64,000 nucleotides of DNA, from NCBI GenBank assembly GCA_028277885.1, contig JANQFK010000003.1:62001-126000 (forward strand), given 5' to 3'. The notes below the pieces were generated by a model. The model was not told the DNA's origin and did not search any database. It saw nothing but the letters and a program-made list of their open reading frames with translations. Shown here one piece after another: positions 1 through 10,682 of this stretch (its first letter is position 1; each line of letters opens with the position of its first letter). The translations under genes were made by a program, and so were the position numbers. Origin of the DNA: Myxococcota bacterium. GTDB lineage: Bacteria > Myxococcota_A > UBA9160 > UBA6930.

Positions 1-339
1 GGCGTCGGGCCCAAGAGCGCCGCGGCCGCGCTCGCCACCTTCGGCAGCCTCGACGCCTTCCCGGACAGCCCCAACGCCTGGGAGGAGGTGGCGGTGCGCG
101 GAGCGCGGCGCCTCGCCGAGCGCTTCGCCCGGCATCGCGAGCAGGCCCTCGCCATGCGGGGCCTCGCCACGGTGGTGCGCGACGTGCCCGGGATCGAGCC
201 GGAGCTGCCCGACCTGGCGTGGCGCGGCGCGGATCCGGTCGCGGTCGAACGTCTGTTCGAGCGCCTCGGATGGGGTCGGATCGCCACGCGGATCCCCCGC
301 TGGTCCGCTGCGCCGGGCGAGAATCAAACCTTGTTCTGA
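1..339 (+). CDS. 5'-3' exonuclease, C-terminal part (gene starts before the window)
   Basis: The reading frame is open from base 1 and ends at TGA 337-339, giving 112 residues with no start in the window. The first residues, GVGPKSA, form a helix-hairpin-helix (H3TH) DNA-binding turn typical of the 5'-3' exonuclease domain of DNA polymerase I and of stand-alone flap or 5' nucleases. The following helical stretch ends at RLGWGRI, where this family usually ends, and no polymerase domain follows. It is therefore probably a stand-alone nuclease acting on 5' flaps or RNA primers. The catalytic acidic residues lie upstream of the window, so activity cannot be judged here. Confidence 0.7.
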   Translation, partial: GVGPKSAAAALATFGSLDAFPDSPNAWEEVAVRGARRLAERFARHREQALAMRGLATVVRDVPGIEPELPDLAWRGADPVAVERLFERLGWGRIATRIPRWSAAPGENQTLF

Positions 340-352
340 TTCGCTCGCCCGG
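313..352 (+). terminator. stem-loop spanning the exonuclease stop codon
   Basis: Nine bases at 313-321 (CCGGGCGAG) pair perfectly with 344-352. Five more pairs (AATCA with TGATT) follow after a 2-nt bulge, leaving a loop at 327-336. The stem includes the TGA stop. There is no T-run after it, so intrinsic termination is plausible but not certain. Confidence 0.4.
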
Positions 353-481
353 CTTGACCCCCCTGCAACGCCCGCAAGGCTCTTCCCGGCGGAGGCGTCC
401 GGGCTTACCATGGCGCCCGCCCGAGGGGACGGCGCCGCAAGAGCCCGCCCCGCCGAAGCGACCCACGTAGGAGGAGAGTCC

Positions 482-1192
482 ATGGACATCGTCACCACCT
501 GGTACGGCTGGGAGTTCCTGCTGCGCTGGTTCCACTTCCTCGCGGGGATCACCTGGATCGGCGTGCTCTACTACTTCAACTTCATCCAGACGCCCTTCTT
601 CGGCACCGAGCTCGGCGGCTCCGCAAAGAGCGCCATGACGCGGGGCCTCGTCCCCAGCGCGCTGTGGTGGTTCCGCTGGGGCGCGATGTTCACGTTCCTG
701 ACCGGCTGGCTCATCGTCATCGGCAAGTGGCACACCGGGACCGGGCTCGGCGATCCCTACATGACCCGCATCCTCACCGGCGGCATCATGGGCAGCTTCA
801 TGTGGTTCAACGTGTGGTTCGTGATCTGGCCGGCCCAGCGCGACTACGCGATCAAGAGCGCGATGCAGGTCGCCGAGGGCGGCGACCCCGTGCCCGGCAC
901 CCCCGAGAAGGGCGCCCTGGCGGGCCGCGCCTCCCGGACCAACACGCTCTACTCGATCCCCATGCTGTTCTTCATGGGGTCCGCGAGCCACCTCCAGACG
1001 CTCAACACGGGCACCAACGACACGGTCTACTGGATCATCGCGCTGGCGCTGATCCTGCTCGTCGAGCTGAACGCGGTGATCGGGACCGGGGCCCGGCAGA
1101 AGTACCTCGCCAGCGTCTCCGGAACCATCCACGCCGGGCTCGGCCTGACGCTGGTGCTCTACCTGGTGGGTCTGTTCGTCAACACGGCGTGA
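482..1192 (+). CDS. PuuD-like urate oxidase N-terminal membrane-domain protein
   Basis: The protein has 236 residues with about six hydrophobic helices. It resembles the membrane domain of PuuD-type urate hydroxylases (Urate_ox_N family): an N-terminal helix with RWFHFLAGITWIG, then LWWFRWGAMFTFLTGW, then NVWFVIWPAQ before a polar loop. Conserved histidines in the first helix (RWFH) and in the GKWH and ASHLQ segments could bind haem. Characterised PuuD proteins carry a C-terminal cytochrome c domain, which is absent here. The ATG at 482 is chosen because AGGAGGA lies just upstream; an earlier in-frame ATG at 410 would add a non-conserved stretch. Membrane location is clear, but urate as substrate is only inferred from the family. 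Confidence 0.7.
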   Translation: MDIVTTWYGWEFLLRWFHFLAGITWIGVLYYFNFIQTPFFGTELGGSAKSAMTRGLVPSALWWFRWGAMFTFLTGWLIVIGKWHTGTGLGDPYMTRILTGGIMGSFMWFNVWFVIWPAQRDYAIKSAMQVAEGGDPVPGTPEKGALAGRASRTNTLYSIPMLFFMGSASHLQTLNTGTNDTVYWIIALALILLVELNAVIGTGARQKYLASVSGTIHAGLGLTLVLYLVGLFVNTA

Positions 1193-1202
1193 GCCGCGGC
1201 TC

Positions 1203-1844
1203 GTGACGCGCTTCCGCGCCGTCCTGCGCCCGAGGGACGCCCGGGCCGACGACGCCGAGGCCACCGGTGGGCGCGCCTGCGGGGGCTGCACCCTGTGCTG
1301 CACGGTGCTGCGCGTCGACGAGCTCGGCAAGCTCGGGGGGGAGCCCTGCCGCCACCTCGCGCGCCTCGCGGGCGGCACCCCGGGCTGCGGGATCCACGCC
1401 GAGCGGCCGCGCATCTGCCGCCGCTACCGCTGCCTCTGGCTCCAGGGCGGGCTCGAGGAGGACGACCGCCCGGACCGCCTCGGGGCCGTGCTCGACCTGC
1501 TCACCGAGGCGGGCACGACCCACCTCGCGGTGCGCGAGGCCGAGCCCGGCGCGCTCGAGCGCTCGCCACGGCTGCGCGCCGTGGTGGAGCGTTACCGGGC
1601 CTTCCTGCCCGTCCGCGTCACCGACACGAGGGACGTGATGGACGGCGACGCGCCGGTGCGCCTGCTGCTGCCCTCGGGCGAGGAGCGCATCGTGGAGGGG
1701 GACCGGGTGAGCGTCTACCGCGACGGCGAGCTCGCCGAGCGCACGCGGCTGCCGTGGGTCCAGCGTGCGGCGCGTCGCGTGCTGCTCCGGGTGCGCGGCC
1801 ACCGGCTCGCCCGGGCGCGCCGGCGGGGGCCGCCGCCCGTCTGA
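1203..1844 (+). CDS. YkgJ-family CxxCxxCC metal-cluster protein
   Basis: This is a 213-residue soluble protein starting at GTG 1203, ten bases after the PuuD-like gene, so the two are probably cotranscribed. Near residue 27 it carries CGGCTLCC, followed by further cysteines in PCRHL, GCGIH and ICRRYRC. This is the spacing of the YkgJ family (CxxCxxCC), predicted to bind zinc or an iron-sulfur cluster. The C-terminal third is basic and not conserved. The biochemical role of the family is not established. Its place next to a putative haem membrane protein suggests redox or metal handling, which is inference. Confidence 0.7.
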   Translation: MTRFRAVLRPRDARADDAEATGGRACGGCTLCCTVLRVDELGKLGGEPCRHLARLAGGTPGCGIHAERPRICRRYRCLWLQGGLEEDDRPDRLGAVLDLLTEAGTTHLAVREAEPGALERSPRLRAVVERYRAFLPVRVTDTRDVMDGDAPVRLLLPSGEERIVEGDRVSVYRDGELAERTRLPWVQRAARRVLLRVRGHRLARARRRGPPPV

Positions 1845-1906
1845 ACACCGTTCGGTGGCGACCCCTCCCTTTCGCCTACCTTGTGGGGTCCTCGGAGGTG
1901 CTGCCG

Positions 1907-4522
<2,616 letters not shown>

Positions 4523-4713
4523 GAGGCCGGAGGCCGGCCCGAGAGGGTCAGTCGACGACGCGAGAGCTTCCGCGAAGCGGAATCGCAGCCAGCCGGTCTC
4601 GGCCGCGCGAGGCCTCCTCGGAGGCGCGGACCGCGATGCCGAGGGTCACCGCGAGAAGGACTCCGTTCGACAGGATGCCGACGCAGCCCGGGAGCAGTCG
4701 CCCCCGGGCCGGG

Positions 4714-5082
4714 CTACTCGCCCGCAGCGAGGTAGGCGGCCAGGGCGGGGAGCTCCGGCTCGAGGTGGGGCAGGGCGATCATGTTCCCGGTGGTGCGCTT
4801 CGGCGTGTAGCCCGGCGGGTACTCGTTGCGCAGCACCTTGGCCTGGAGCAGCTCGAGGGACGAGCCCGCCAGGGCCGGCCCCACGCCGCCGTCCTGGCTG
4901 GGGTCGATGCTGTGGCAGGCGATGCAGTTGGCCTGGTAGACCGCCTTCCCGCGCTTCGCGAGGGCGGTGGCGCTCGAGCCCGGATCCTCGCCGGAGCCGC
5001 AGGCGAGGGCGCCAACGAGCACGGAGCCGCAGGCGAGGGCGCCGGCGAGCAGGATCGCAAGGGTCGGAGGCCTCCCCACCAT
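4714..5082 (-). CDS. c-type cytochrome lipoprotein
   Basis: The protein has 122 residues from ATG 5082. Its signal sequence holds two lipobox-like LxGALAC segments, so it is probably lipid-anchored in the periplasm. The single haem site is CIACH after VYQAN, and a Met in NMIALPHL is a likely distal ligand. The size fits a mono-haem cytochrome c. It is monocistronic, convergent with the kinase and divergent from the phosphatidyltransferase gene. PuuD-family oxidases normally carry a fused cytochrome c, so this protein could serve the PuuD-like membrane protein about 3.5 kb upstream. That link is inference. Confidence 0.8.
   Translation of the reverse strand: MVGRPPTLAILLAGALACGSVLVGALACGSGEDPGSSATALAKRGKAVYQANCIACHSIDPSQDGGVGPALAGSSLELLQAKVLRNEYPPGYTPKRTTGNMIALPHLEPELPALAAYLAAGE
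4991..5050. repeat. 30-bp tandem duplication inside the cytochrome signal sequence
   Basis: Bases 4991-5020 and 5021-5050 are nearly identical (three mismatches). The duplication doubles the ten-residue segment around GALACGS, so the cytochrome carries two consecutive potential lipidation cysteines. Confidence 0.85.
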
Positions 5083-5089
5083 GGCGCGG

Positions 5090-5095
5090 AGACTA
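5090..5095 (-). promoter_or_regulatory. -10-like hexamer TAGTCT of the cytochrome gene
   Basis: TAGTCT on the minus strand ends 7 nt before ATG 5082, and there is no Shine-Dalgarno sequence in between. A transcript starting at the usual distance from a -10 box would begin at the start codon (leaderless). Confidence 0.45.
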
Positions 5096-5117
5096 TCTAA
5101 ACGCGCTCGTTCTTGGG

Positions 5118-5123
5118 TAGCCT
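5118..5123 (+). promoter_or_regulatory. -10-like hexamer TAGCCT of the phosphatidyltransferase gene
   Basis: TAGCCT ends 7 nt before ATG 5131. It lies back to back with the cytochrome promoter in a 48-bp divergent region that is richer in A+T than its surroundings. Confidence 0.45.
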
Positions 5124-5130
5124 CGGGAGC

Positions 5131-5691
5131 ATGGCGGTCGGCACCTCGAGCCAGCGCTGGCTCACCCGGGCCAACGGGCTCACCGCCCTGCGCCTGGCGG
5201 CCGCCCCCCTGCTGGCCGCCGCCGTCTACGAGGGCCTGGCCGTCGCCGCCGCCTGGCTCTTCGCCCTCGCCGTCGCCACGGACCTGCTCGACGGCCGCGT
5301 GGCCCGCCGCTTCGGCGAGGTCACGCCGCTGGGAGGCCTGCTCGACCACGCGACGGACGCCGCCTTCGTGACCGCGGGGCTCGGCGCCCTGGCCTGCCTG
5401 GGCGAGGTTCCCGCGCTGCTCCCCACCCTGGTCGCCGTCGCCTTCGTGCAGTACGTCGTCGACTCGCGCTGGCTCGCGCCCGGCCGCGGGCTGCGCGCCA
5501 GCTCCCTCGGCCGCCTGAACGGCATCGCCTACTTCGTGCCGCTGGGAGCCGCGGTGGTGCGCGACGTGCTCGGGCTCGGCTGGCCGCCGCCGGCGCTGCT
5601 CCGCGCGCTCGGCTGGCTGCTCGTCGCCACCACGCTGGTCTCCATCGCGGATCGCGCCCAGGCGCTGTGGCGGACGCGCAGGGTCGGCTGA
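5131..5691 (+). CDS. CDP-alcohol phosphatidyltransferase family protein
   Basis: The protein has 186 residues and five or six membrane helices. The family active-site signature (D-x2-D-G-x2-A-R-x8-G-x3-D-x3-D) is complete at residues 49-75: DLLDGRVARRFG, then GGLLDHATDA. It transfers a phosphoalcohol group from a CDP-activated donor such as CDP-diacylglycerol to an acceptor alcohol in the inner membrane. The acceptor cannot be read from sequence; pgsA-like or archaetidyl-like roles are both possible. ATG 5131 is preferred over TTG 5113 because a -10-like box lies just upstream and the extra residues are not conserved. It is convergent with the next gene. Confidence 0.85.
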   Translation: MAVGTSSQRWLTRANGLTALRLAAAPLLAAAVYEGLAVAAAWLFALAVATDLLDGRVARRFGEVTPLGGLLDHATDAAFVTAGLGALACLGEVPALLPTLVAVAFVQYVVDSRWLAPGRGLRASSLGRLNGIAYFVPLGAAVVRDVLGLGWPPPALLRALGWLLVATTLVSIADRAQALWRTRRVG

Positions 5692-5697
5692 GCGCCG

Positions 5698-6717
5698 TCA
5701 GTCGCCCGCCGTCGCCGTCGCCGCCGAGCCGGCCTCCTCCTCCTCGAACAGCTCGCGGTTCGCCCGGCGCAGGAACAGCAGGCCGATGGCGGCGTTGAAG
5801 AGCACGAAGGAGTTGTGCTGCACGAAGCCGAAGGCCGCCATCTCGCCGGCCTGGTCGGCGAACACCGTCGGCCAGAAGCTCACCGCCACGGGCCGGAAGG
5901 GGCCCGGCACGAAGGTCCCGAAGAAGGCGATGGGCGCGTAGCAGAGCATCTCGCCGAAGCTCACCTCGACGCCGAACAGGCCCGCCACCTGGCCGTAGAC
6001 GAAGGCCGCGGCGATGATGGCCGGCGAGCGGATCAGCATGATGGTGCCGTACTGGTAGGCCCGCCCCTCGCGGAAGGCGTGGAAGATGTGGCGGTCGCGG
6101 ACGCCCGAGGACAGCCGCGGGCTCCCGAAGAACAGGATCCAGGCCACGAAGAAGGCCGCCGCGACGCCCGCCACCACCGGAATCGCGCGGAAAACCTCCA
6201 GCCCCTCGGGCAGCGCGCTCCACAGCAGCGCGATGCCGATCGTCGCCCAGGCGAGCAGGTAGTAGAACTCGCAGAACATGATGAAGAGCATGCTCGAGCC
6301 GAGCTGCCAGCCCGGCACGCCCTCGCGCTTGTTCAGGTAGTAGGCCATGGCGCCCTTGCCCACCTGCTCGTTCACCAGCGAGATGATGTAGGTGCTGGCG
6401 CGCACGGGCAGCAGGTCGCGGTAGGCCACCCGGGCGTTGAACCAGTTCACCACCCGCCACAGCGCCAGGGTGTCGACGAACAGGTAGAAGAGCGAGTAGG
6501 GGAGCATCAGCGCGAGCCAGCGCGTCCAGCTCACCGAGGCGAACACACCGGCCAGGTAGGAAGCGACGCTCTGGCCCTCGGCCGCCGCGCCGGCGATGCG
6601 CGTGTAGAGGTAGGCGAAGCAGAGCACGGTGATCGCCCAGGGGACCACCTTCTTCCAGAGCGCGGTGGGCGGCTTCGCGGGCGCCTGGGCCGGGGGGGCC
6701 GAGGGGTCGATGGTCAT
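5698..6717 (-). CDS. UPF0104 / lysylphosphatidylglycerol-synthase-like integral membrane protein
   Basis: The protein has 339 residues, a proline/alanine-rich N-terminus, then about eight membrane helices. Segments such as STYIISLVNEQVGKG and FGTFVPGPFRPVAV resemble the membrane domain shared by MprF/AglD-type proteins (UPF0104/LPG_synthase_TM), many of which flip or bind lipids. No soluble aminoacyltransferase domain follows. Its ATG overlaps the stop of the upstream epimerase gene by four bases (ATGA), so the two are translationally coupled. The C-terminus is acidic (EEEEAG). The substrate is unknown. A role in lipid or glycan transport is inferred from the fold family only. Confidence 0.65.
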   Translation of the reverse strand: MTIDPSAPPAQAPAKPPTALWKKVVPWAITVLCFAYLYTRIAGAAAEGQSVASYLAGVFASVSWTRWLALMLPYSLFYLFVDTLALWRVVNWFNARVAYRDLLPVRASTYIISLVNEQVGKGAMAYYLNKREGVPGWQLGSSMLFIMFCEFYYLLAWATIGIALLWSALPEGLEVFRAIPVVAGVAAAFFVAWILFFGSPRLSSGVRDRHIFHAFREGRAYQYGTIMLIRSPAIIAAAFVYGQVAGLFGVEVSFGEMLCYAPIAFFGTFVPGPFRPVAVSFWPTVFADQAGEMAAFGFVQHNSFVLFNAAIGLLFLRRANRELFEEEEAGSAATATAGD

Positions 6718-7724
6718 CGTCCGGTCTCCGGGTCGATGCCGAAGCTGCGGCGCAGCGTCGCGTCGAGGGGGGTGAGCGTGACGCCCAACGCCTCGCAGGC
6801 CGGGGTCGGGTCGATCTGGTCGTCGTGCTGGAGCACGCCGAGCATGGCCGGCGTGATCGGCGGATTGGCGGTGAGCCGTGCCGCGACGGCCGCGAAGGCG
6901 CGCACCAGGCCGAGGGGCACCGAGACCACGCGGGGCGGCTCCTTGCCCAGGACCGCGGCGGCGCGGAACACGAGGTCGCGTTGGCTCAGCACCTCCGGAC
7001 CGGCGAGGTCGTGGCTCAGGCTCTCCGGCGAGGAGTCGGCGAGGGCGGACACGATGGCGTCGACCAGGTCCTCGGCGTCGAAGGGCTGCTCGAGGCTGCG
7101 GCCGCCCCGGACCAGGAACGCGGTCCTGCTGCTGGCCCGCGCGCGCAGCCCGTGGGCCGCCAGCTCGCCCGGCCCCAGCACCATGGGGACGCGCAGCACC
7201 GTGGCGGGGGCCTCGCGCTCCATCAGGATCGCCTCGGCGCGCGCCTTCGAGGCGAGGCACGCGTTGGGGGAGTCCACCGAGGTGCCCAGGATGCTCAGGT
7301 AGACGACGCGCCCGACGCCCGCCTTCTCGGCGGCGCGGGCCACCGCGGTGGTCGAGGTCTCGTGGGCCTCGGAGTAGCGGGCGTTCGCGGTCTCCTTGAG
7401 GATGCCCACCAGGTGCACGATGCGGTCGCAGCCGTCGGCGGCGCGGCTGATGCCGTCCTCGTCGCGGTAGTCGACGATGCGGATCTCGGGGCGCACCCGC
7501 TCGGGAAGCGCGCGCAGCGTGTCCGCGGCCCGCTCGGAGCGCACCAGTGCGCGCACCTCGGTGGCGGGCCAGCCGCCCCCGAGCCGCCGGATCAGCCTGC
7601 GCCCGACGTGGCCGTTGGCCCCCGTCACCAGGACGCGTCGACCGCTGCGGGCCTCGGCTCCCCCGGTCTGTCCCGATCCGTCGTCGCTCAAGGGCCCCAC
7701 TCGTGCGTCCGGACACCGCAGCAT
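6714..7724 (-). CDS. NAD(P)-dependent epimerase/NmrA-type SDR family protein
   Basis: The protein has 336 residues with a Rossmann fold: VLVTGANGHVGRR near residue 35 is the glycine-rich dinucleotide motif. DRIVHLVGILKE and RVVYLSILG follow, as in atypical SDRs of the complex-I NDUFA9/epimerase type. The catalytic YxxxK is replaced by LASKARAE, in keeping with an atypical SDR. The start is uncertain: ATG 7724 is used, but it lies inside a TATGCT box (minus strand 7725-7720), so GTG 7700 may be the true start. It is coupled to the downstream membrane protein. The role may be quinone- or lipid-related, which is inference. Confidence 0.7.
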   Translation of the reverse strand: MLRCPDARVGPLSDDGSGQTGGAEARSGRRVLVTGANGHVGRRLIRRLGGGWPATEVRALVRSERAADTLRALPERVRPEIRIVDYRDEDGISRAADGCDRIVHLVGILKETANARYSEAHETSTTAVARAAEKAGVGRVVYLSILGTSVDSPNACLASKARAEAILMEREAPATVLRVPMVLGPGELAAHGLRARASSRTAFLVRGGRSLEQPFDAEDLVDAIVSALADSSPESLSHDLAGPEVLSQRDLVFRAAAVLGKEPPRVVSVPLGLVRAFAAVAARLTANPPITPAMLGVLQHDDQIDPTPACEALGVTLTPLDATLRRSFGIDPETGR

Positions 7725-7773
7725 AGCAACGCCCGGAAGGCCGCGGTTGACTTCCCAGGACCTTGTGGCTTCC

Positions 7774-9336
7774 ATGCCGCCCATGTCTCGCGGCCTCCCC
7801 GCCCTCGCTGCGGCGGGCTCGGTGGCTCTCCTGCTGGCCCTGCTCTGGTTGGGGCGGTTCGAGGCCGCGGGCCCGGCCCACGTCGACCTGGTGCTGCCCG
7901 GCGGCGTGCCCGCCACCCTCTACGTTCCCCAGGCACCGCAGCCCGGCCCCGACCTGCCGCCGCCGCCGTCGTCGGACCGCCGGCCTCCCGGCCTGGTCCT
8001 GGTCCACGGCTTCGCCGGCGACCGCGCCGGCATGAGCAGCCTGGCGCGCCGCATCGCGACGGCGGGCTACGCGGTGCTGGCGCCGGACCTGCGCGGCCAC
8101 GGCGAGAACGCCAACCCGTTCCAGCGCGACGTGCAGTGGGACCGCCTCGCCGAGGACGTCGCCACCGCGGTGGACTGGCTGCGCGGGAGCGCCCACGTGG
8201 ACGGGTCGCGGATCGCCGTGGCCGGCCACTCCATGGGCGCCTCCACGGTGCTGCGCTTCGCCGAGCTCGACTCGGGGATCGACGCCGCGATCATGATCTC
8301 CGGCGGGCTCCGGCTGTTCGGACCCCACGAGCCGCCCAACGCGCTGTTCCTCTGGGCCGAGGCGGACCCCCCGCGCTTCGGCGAGCGCGCGCGTCGCGTT
8401 GCCGCCCGTCTCGCCGGCGTCGAGCAGGTGGAGGTCGGCCGGGCCTACGGCGGCTTCTCGCGCTACGACGCCGTGCGCACCCTCGAGATCCCGGGCGCCG
8501 ACCACACCACCATCCTCTGGTCCGGCGCCGCGACCCGGGAGATCGTGTCCTGGCTGGACGGCGCCTTCGGGATGGAGCGCAGCGCTCCCCTCGAGCTGCG
8601 CGAGCCGCGGCTGCGGGCGCTGCTCCTCGGCGGGCTCGCGCTGCCCTTCGCGCTCCTCGGCCTGGGCCGGCTGCTCGGAGGCCTGGCGCCGCGCTGGCCC
8701 GAGGAGGACGGACGCTGGCCCGACCTCGCATGGCTCGCGCTGGCGCTGCTGGCCGCCCTGGCGGCGAGCGCCGCCACGCCCCTCGCCCCGTTCCTCTCCC
8801 TCGACGTCGCGGACGTCGTGGCCGGGCTGCTCCTCGTCGCGGGCGTCGTGATCCTGGCGGGTCTCGCGCTCTCGGAGCGCGCCATCCTGCTCGAGACCCG
8901 CGGCCTCGGCCGCAGCCTCGCCGCCGCGGGGGCCGCCGCTCTCGCCGTCCACGTCGCGGCGGCCCCTCTCGGCGTGGTCGCCCACCGGCTGGTGCTCACG
9001 CCCTCGCGCGCCGCCGTGGCACTCGCCGCGACCCTCACCCTGCTCCCGTTCTTCCTCGCCTTCGAGAGCCTGGTGCGCCGGGGCCCCCCGGCCCTCGCCT
9101 GCGGCCGCGCCGTCGCCGGGCGGGTGGGGGTGCTGGCGATCCTGCTGCTGGGCACCCGGCTCGGCGTGGTGGACCGCGTGGTGACGCTGCTGGTCGGACC
9201 CCTCGTGCTGGTCTTCCTGATCCAGGAGCTCGTGGCCGCCGGCGCCTACGCGGGCTCCCGCAACCGCCTCGCCATCGCGGTCTTCGAGTCTGCGGTGCTG
9301 GCCTGGTTCTTCGCGGCCCTGATGCCGATGCTCTAG
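7774..9336 (+). CDS. alpha/beta hydrolase with C-terminal multi-helix membrane domain
   Basis: The protein has 520 residues. An N-terminal membrane anchor (residues 5-25) precedes an alpha/beta-hydrolase domain: oxyanion region LVLVHGFAGDR, APDLRGHG, nucleophile elbow AGHSMGAS (Ser) and catalytic His in GADHTTIL. From about residue 275 to the end there are seven or eight hydrophobic segments with no known domain. The architecture suggests a periplasm- or membrane-facing esterase/peptidase tied to a membrane module. A TTGACT box at 7747-7752 may be its -35. ATG 7783 is an alternative start. The substrate is unknown. Confidence 0.75.
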   Translation: MPPMSRGLPALAAAGSVALLLALLWLGRFEAAGPAHVDLVLPGGVPATLYVPQAPQPGPDLPPPPSSDRRPPGLVLVHGFAGDRAGMSSLARRIATAGYAVLAPDLRGHGENANPFQRDVQWDRLAEDVATAVDWLRGSAHVDGSRIAVAGHSMGASTVLRFAELDSGIDAAIMISGGLRLFGPHEPPNALFLWAEADPPRFGERARRVAARLAGVEQVEVGRAYGGFSRYDAVRTLEIPGADHTTILWSGAATREIVSWLDGAFGMERSAPLELREPRLRALLLGGLALPFALLGLGRLLGGLAPRWPEEDGRWPDLAWLALALLAALAASAATPLAPFLSLDVADVVAGLLLVAGVVILAGLALSERAILLETRGLGRSLAAAGAAALAVHVAAAPLGVVAHRLVLTPSRAAVALAATLTLLPFFLAFESLVRRGPPALACGRAVAGRVGVLAILLLGTRLGVVDRVVTLLVGPLVLVFLIQELVAAGAYAGSRNRLAIAVFESAVLAWFFAALMPML

Positions 9337-9366
9337 CGGCGCAGTCGGAGCGCCGATGAGACGGGC

Positions 9367-10656
9367 ATGCTCCGGACGCTCCGCGGAATCGGTCTCCTCC
9401 TGCTCGGGATCGTGGCTTTCGTGCCCGGCTGGGTGCTGTGGCACAGCCGCGATCTCACCGAGATCGACGAGGCCGGGATGCGCTGGGAGCGCCGCACCAT
9501 CGCGCCGGAGGACGACGCCTATCCGCTCCTGGCCCGAGCCGCGCAGCTCATCGCCGAGCCCGAAGAGGACTTCGATCTCCTGACCGCGGCCCAGCGCGGC
9601 GACGCCGATGCGCTGGCGGAACTCGCCGACGCACCCTTGCGCAACGCGGCCGCCCTCGAGGCCGTGATCGCTGCCCTGAAGGCTCCGGAGCTCCAGCTGC
9701 CCGCGCGGCCACTGGACGATCCCGACTTCGAGACGTTCTCCAAGTGGCAGCGGGCGGCGCGTCTGCTCTGCCTGCGGGCCTGGTACCAGCCAACGACCAC
9801 GGCCGCCCTCGAGGACCTCCTCGCTGCGGCCGAGCTCGGACGGCGCTTGCAGGCCGCCGAGGGGGCCGCGCTCGTCCACTCCATGTACGGGACCGCGATC
9901 CAGGGGATCGCGCTGACCGGTCTGGCGAGCTGGCTCGACACCCACCCGCTGACGCGCGACGAGGCCCGGGCGCTCGCAGCCCGCCTCGACTCCTTCCGGG
10001 CGAGCCCGACTACCTGGAGGCGGATCTGGGCCGTCGAGTACACGTGGGTGCAGGGCCAGATCCTCGGGGCGTTGGCGGCCTTCCAGGCCGAGGACTCGGC
10101 TTGGGCCATCGAGGAAGCACCCTTCTGGGCACCCTGGGTGCCCACCTCCTACTACTATCATCCCAACCGCAGCATGAGCGAGTTCGCGGCCTTCTACCGG
10201 CGGCTCGCCGACGGCGTGGGTCGCCCCTGCTCCGAGATCGCGATGAGCAGCGAGGAAGGGGACACCTCGAGCGTGCCGTGGCGCATCCTGACGCGGCCGA
10301 ACGGCGCCGGGAAGCTGCTGACCGCCCTCGCGACACCGAACCTGCGCCGCTTCCAGATGCGGATCTGCCGGAGCGACAGCCGCATCTCCGCTCTCCAGGC
10401 CCTGGCAGGGCTGCGCGCCTGGTACGACGAGAAGGGCACGCTTCCCGGGGCTCTCGCGACCCTCGTTCCCGACTACCTCCCGGTCCTGCCTCGCGATGCC
10501 TTCGACGGCGAGCCGATCCGCTACGACCCCGCGAGCCGCCGGGTCTATGCCATCGGGGAGGACGGCATCGACGAGGGGGGTCGCCCCTGCGACGATCCCG
10601 ATCTCCGCGAGCCGACCTTCGCCTTCGGGTTCGGTCCCGCGCTCGCCTCGGGCTAG
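9367..10656 (+). CDS. membrane-anchored uncharacterised protein (paralogue of 16072-17352)
   Basis: The protein has 429 residues. An N-terminal helix (residues 6-25) is followed by WVLWHSRDL and a long helical periplasmic or cytoplasmic domain. The C-terminal 70 residues (ALAGLRAWYDEKGTLP, VLPRDAFDGEPIRYD, DGIDEGGRP) resemble the C-terminal part of type II pseudopilin-like proteins, where a small residue-rich DG-P-RY loop is typical. It shares this whole plan with the gene at 16072, including SYYYHPNRSM against GYYFHPKRTM. No function is recognised. It is placed tandem with argC and reads in the same direction. Confidence 0.75.
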   Translation: MLRTLRGIGLLLLGIVAFVPGWVLWHSRDLTEIDEAGMRWERRTIAPEDDAYPLLARAAQLIAEPEEDFDLLTAAQRGDADALAELADAPLRNAAALEAVIAALKAPELQLPARPLDDPDFETFSKWQRAARLLCLRAWYQPTTTAALEDLLAAAELGRRLQAAEGAALVHSMYGTAIQGIALTGLASWLDTHPLTRDEARALAARLDSFRASPTTWRRIWAVEYTWVQGQILGALAAFQAEDSAWAIEEAPFWAPWVPTSYYYHPNRSMSEFAAFYRRLADGVGRPCSEIAMSSEEGDTSSVPWRILTRPNGAGKLLTALATPNLRRFQMRICRSDSRISALQALAGLRAWYDEKGTLPGALATLVPDYLPVLPRDAFDGEPIRYDPASRRVYAIGEDGIDEGGRPCDDPDLREPTFAFGFGPALASG

Positions 10657-10682
10657 ACTCGCTCCCGATCCAGGAGGCCGGG

